A stretch of 24,677 nt of DNA, taken from positions 1-24,677 of the IMG/VR virus record IMGVR_UViG_3300020172_001361. One strand, written 5' to 3'. Positions within the stretch are counted from its first letter, which is position 1. Each line of letters starts with the position of its first letter. Source of the stretch: a virus. This document shows, piece by piece, positions 22,201-24,677 of this stretch. The notes under the pieces were generated by a model. The model made no database searches. It saw nothing but the letters and a program-made list of their open reading frames with translations, and had not been told where the DNA came from. A program made the position numbers and the translations under genes.

Positions 22201-24677
22201 TATTACCACAGTAAATTCATATTCAACATATGATTATTGTGATATTCCAAAAATAGATGGAATTAGTAATGCTGATATTATTGATATAAGACCTAGGGTT
22301 GATCCATATAGTGTTTCATCTGGATCTAGATCACCATTTGAATTTTTTGGTAGATCTTTTGATGCATCAAATAATTCATCTGAGCATATTTTAGCATCTG
22401 ATGAATTAATAACTGTAGATTATTCATATTATCTCCCAAGAATTGATAGAATTTTCCTGGATAAGTCTGGACAATTCCATTTAGTTAAAGGTGAACCTGC
22501 AGAGAATCCAACATTACCTGCAGCTAAATCTGATGCATTAGAAATTGCAACTATCTCATTACCACCATATCTCTGCGATGTATCTCTATCCAATGTTACA
22601 TTGGCTGAGTACAAGAGATATCAAATGCAAGATATCAAAAAACTTGAAGATAGAATTAAGAATTTAGAGTATTATACATCACTATCACTATTAGAATCTG
22701 ATACATCTAATTTGTTTATTGGAGATTCTAATGGATTGAATAGATTTAAATCTGGATTTTTTGTAGACAATTTTGAGAGTGCAGCAACTCAACTAAAAGT
22801 AACTGGAGTAAAAAATTGCATAGATGTTAAATCAGGAGAATTAAGAGCTGCACCTTTTACAACTGAGATTGATTTATTACTAGGTACATTTTCATCTCTA
22901 GGTATTGGTACTGATGTTACAAGTCCAATTGATTTGGATTATAAATTTGATACTAATTTAATAGGCGAAAACGTAAGGAAGACTGGAAATGTAATAACAA
23001 TAGATTACGAAGAAGTTAGAGAAATTGTTCAAATTTATGCAACTGATGTTGTTCCTGTAGCTTCTTATGCCGATGTTTATTATGCTGGAACTGTTGATTT
23101 AGTTCCAACTTCAGATACTTGGGTTGATCAGGTAAAGTTAGAACCAAACGTTGTTGATGTTCAAGGAAAGTACACAAAGACTCAAGCTCAATTAACAAAA
23201 GAACAGTTTAATTCTCAAAGCGGATTTGGTCCAGTATTTTGGAATTCTTGGGAGACCACATGGACAGGTGAAACTCAAATTCCAAAAGGAACAAAAGACA
23301 CACTCCAAGGTTATGATATTGTTAGAGAAACACTAGCTGCAACTAAAAAAACTGGAACATCTACTAAACAAGGATTTGCAGAGAAAGAAATTGATGCTTT
23401 TAATAAAGTTTCTCTAGGTCAGGCTATAATAAGTACAGATTTCGTTAAAACAATGAGATCTAGAAATATTGAATTTGTTGCTAAAAAATTAAAGCCACTT
23501 ACTAGAGTTTATCCATTCTTTGATAAAATTTCAATATCCAATTTCTGTGTTCCTAAACTCTTAGAAGTTCAGATGGTTTCGGGAGTTTTCCAAGTTGGAG
23601 AAACTGTAAAGTCTCTGCAAATAAAAGTCCCATCAGCAGGAAATGGATCTGTTGTTGGTGGAGTTGCAAATCCTTATATACAATTTAGACTAGCATCACC
23701 AAATCACAAATCAGGTCCTTTCAATCAACCAAGAAACTTATACTCAACAAATCCATATAACAGTACGGAATTACTCCCACAATCATATTCAACTACATCT
23801 AGAGTTTTGAATGTTGATACTTTCTCTTTAGCAAATCAACCTCAAGGAGAATACTATGGTTATGTAACTGTTGGAATGACTTTAGTTGGTCAAACTAGTG
23901 GGGCAAGAGCAGTAGTTAGCGACATAAGACTCATAACTGATTATGTTGGAGAAGTTGCTGGTAATTTCTACATTCCAGACTCTAACGTTCCAAGCAATCC
24001 AAAATTTGAAACAGGAACTAAGATTTTTAGATTAACAAGCCAACCAGATAATGTAACTATTGGTGGTATTCCAACATGTGGAGCTGAAGAAAAATTCTTT
24101 GCAGAGGGTCAGGTTAGAACTCTTCAAGAAAATGTTCTTTCAGTTAGAAACGTTCAAGTTGTTACAGCAACTGTAACTGAGACAAAACCTGCAATTGAGA
24201 TCGGTGAACCATTTGTTGTATCCACTGCTATTATTGGAAATATTAAACCACCACCTCCTCCAACTATTGAACCACCAGTACAACCACCAATAGATCCTCC
24301 ACCAGAAGGTGGCGGTCCAACACCTCCAGGTGTTCCAACACCACCAGGAGGTGATGATGCCCCTGGACCAATTATTATTCCACCAACACCACCACCAGGA
24401 ACAGAAGATACTGATGAGGATCCAAACGTTGGAGAAGTAATAACTGGTACTGGTGGTGAAACAGAAACTGTTAGAGTTGTCGATCCAACTGTACTAACCC
24501 CAGAGCAAATAAAAACTGCTAAAGTTACATATGTATTTGATAAAAAGGGTAGAGCTCTTCCCGTATGGTATGTTCCATATACTTATAAGAGAGGAAGAAG
24601 AAAAGGTGATACTGCACTACTAACTTTTGATAAAATTAAAAGGAATGGTGGAAGAAAGGCAGCTAACCGTGCATTTA
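19223..24677 (+). CDS. DUF4815-type virion structural protein, 3' end outside window
   Basis: From ATG 19223, six bases after the gp8 stop, the frame stays open to the window edge, giving 1,818 residues so far. The opening FDRTEDYYRVLFKPGYPVQA (16-35) with RELTTLQSILQNQIEQF (36-52), and DNAQGYPNFTAPGADR (257-272), are hallmarks of the DUF4815 family of tail/baseplate-associated phage proteins. Later landmarks are SGA units (IRGKSSGATAHL 509-520, VGQSSGAVAIL 888-898, VGQTSGARAVV 1555-1565), a coiled-coil-like MQDIKKLEDRIKNLEYYT (1135-1152), WNSWETTWTG, and RSRNIEF...RVYPFF (1412-1433). A Pro/Gly-rich linker (1676-1725) then leads to a basic tail with KRGRRKGD. It probably forms part of the baseplate periphery or fibre attachment. 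There is no strong Shine-Dalgarno, so translation may be coupled to gp8. Confidence 0.85.
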   Translation, partial: MPQETNLNVAPYFDDFDRTEDYYRVLFKPGYPVQARELTTLQSILQNQIEQFASHFFKEGTAISGGQINYISNLPCVQVEDSYNSRSLIEYAAELINTVIIGSRSGVRARIEAFLPASSSERGYDTFYLSYLSSNSASSRFTGFIPGEDLLSESGFQTASSLDRDPGDGPDGLVESLDNLIVISRRSGFAKCIASNPNAMGSAVVLNAGTYYIRGHFVEAPAKTLLLDQYSTQPSYKVGFYIYESIETFAEDEDLLDNAQGYPNFTAPGADRFQLEIELVKLDINEKKDLTNFVQILEIRSGILQNQNRTTEYTRLADELARRTFDQAGNFYVKPPSLSVRNSLNDRKGNNGLFNEGESTLLGQTPSDSLGVYSISPLKAYIQGYEVETIAPSILDFQKPRTTKTLTEQTVTYFTGPTFVVNRVYGYPTLGITTSFYVSLRDSRSESDQTLPPGKEIGVARVFDYELETGSYNTSNANLNEWDVSLYDVQPYTELTLNEPISLPIPTSIRGKSSGATAHLRYSTTSSGILTAYNISGRFSIGEKLFFNGVENPRVTRVVKEYSTSDVKSLYGVNSNSTYFCADTKLYPNILVGQVTISPRSLGISTVTSTTVDLNQVFNVGDICAYSDPSSSTVVYSKVTAVSVQTINIAGIATVTGINQGALPASQITPSDFRKVSPSLQRSTDNTLYTLLPKKYISSVNLENSVLTIRKTYPVAITGGVTNLISSGTDLKFLPFDAGRYILTRDDGTFEVLTEDKFAFGNGFKELTILGLGSNTTGVLVATLEKTNVKNKTKIRNKVASIIVDKSRDVGSGIGTTTLNDGLTYGNFPYGTRVQDEEICLNYPDVTKILGVYESDNLLEPDLRKLRLLNLNGTSSTTADLIVGEELVGQSSGAVAILVKKTDALTTEFIYLNTATFRVGEKVNFKESRIQADIVELLGSDLDITSKYTLDSGYRNTIYDYSRIVRNQSAPAPTKKLKIVFEYASYKDSDTADITTVNSYSTYDYCDIPKIDGISNADIIDIRPRVDPYSVSSGSRSPFEFFGRSFDASNNSSEHILASDELITVDYSYYLPRIDRIFLDKSGQFHLVKGEPAENPTLPAAKSDALEIATISLPPYLCDVSLSNVTLAEYKRYQMQDIKKLEDRIKNLEYYTSLSLLESDTSNLFIGDSNGLNRFKSGFFVDNFESAATQLKVTGVKNCIDVKSGELRAAPFTTEIDLLLGTFSSLGIGTDVTSPIDLDYKFDTNLIGENVRKTGNVITIDYEEVREIVQIYATDVVPVASYADVYYAGTVDLVPTSDTWVDQVKLEPNVVDVQGKYTKTQAQLTKEQFNSQSGFGPVFWNSWETTWTGETQIPKGTKDTLQGYDIVRETLAATKKTGTSTKQGFAEKEIDAFNKVSLGQAIISTDFVKTMRSRNIEFVAKKLKPLTRVYPFFDKISISNFCVPKLLEVQMVSGVFQVGETVKSLQIKVPSAGNGSVVGGVANPYIQFRLASPNHKSGPFNQPRNLYSTNPYNSTELLPQSYSTTSRVLNVDTFSLANQPQGEYYGYVTVGMTLVGQTSGARAVVSDIRLITDYVGEVAGNFYIPDSNVPSNPKFETGTKIFRLTSQPDNVTIGGIPTCGAEEKFFAEGQVRTLQENVLSVRNVQVVTATVTETKPAIEIGEPFVVSTAIIGNIKPPPPPTIEPPVQPPIDPPPEGGGPTPPGVPTPPGGDDAPGPIIIPPTPPPGTEDTDEDPNVGEVITGTGGETETVRVVDPTVLTPEQIKTAKVTYVFDKKGRALPVWYVPYTYKRGRRKGDTALLTFDKIKRNGGRKAANRAF
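24248..24397 (+). repeat. Pro/Gly-rich linker in the DUF4815 protein
   Basis: Residues 1676-1725 are dominated by Pro and Gly: PPPPPTIEPPVQPPIDPPP, then EGGGPTPPGVPTPPGG and IIIPPTPPPG. An acidic stretch TEDTDEDP follows. The DNA is built from CCA/CCT codons and is locally repetitive. Such linkers are extended and flexible, so this one probably separates the DUF4815 body from a distinct C-terminal domain beyond the edge. Confidence 0.75.

Noticed and set aside
1-24677. tRNA genes, CRISPR arrays, insertion sequences, integrase attachment sites
   Set aside because: I found no cloverleaf with a conserved T-loop, no direct repeats with regular spacers, no transposase-like frame and no terminal inverted repeats.

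Overview
The window looks like part of a T4-like cyanophage (marine cyanomyovirus) genome. All credible genes are on the + strand. The diagnostic part is a baseplate run in T4-type order: gp25 (3204-3608), gp6 (3609-5522), a 4,033-residue protein in the position of gp7 (5536-17637), gp8 (17660-19216) and a DUF4815-type virion protein that runs off the right edge (19223-24677). Several small upstream proteins are of kinds I recall only from cyanobacterial myoviruses. The low GC of the baseplate genes fits a phage of marine Prochlorococcus or Synechococcus, but the host cannot be fixed from this window.

Left part (1-690): the tail of a small gene, a solitary HicA-like protein and a 50-residue protein. 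Sampled lines are about 47-52% GC, and the block ends in a strong intrinsic terminator at 663-689. Positions 645-994 are mostly non-coding. They hold a TATAAT box, a 25-base GC-rich patch and AT-rich sequence with one doubtful ORF.

Middle part (995-3175): a small conserved-looking protein; then a three-gene overlapping cassette of a GT-A-like glycosyltransferase, a 51-residue protein and a very basic 46-residue protein; a second intrinsic terminator (2294-2318); a 234-residue cyanophage-type protein; and an acidic 56-residue protein overlapping its end.

Right part (3174-24677): the late structural module, preceded by T4-late-promoter-like boxes. gp25, gp6 and the giant gene are tightly packed, so they probably share a transcript. 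A second late-type box overlaps the stop codon of the giant gene and probably restarts transcription for gp8 and the DUF4815 gene.

The most notable object is the 12.1-kb gene. Its first ~220 residues look like the C-terminal part of T4 gp7. The remaining ~3,800 residues are a mosaic of recurring beta-type modules (GxGY repeats, HGLxTGD repeats, IGDEI-type repeats, FDG...QxPG units, SGA units) plus a YHYH-like domain. Some of the same modules appear inside the enlarged gp8 and in the DUF4815 protein, so the baseplate periphery seems to be built from a shared kit of modules. Product names rest on motif recognition and gene order; no database search was run.
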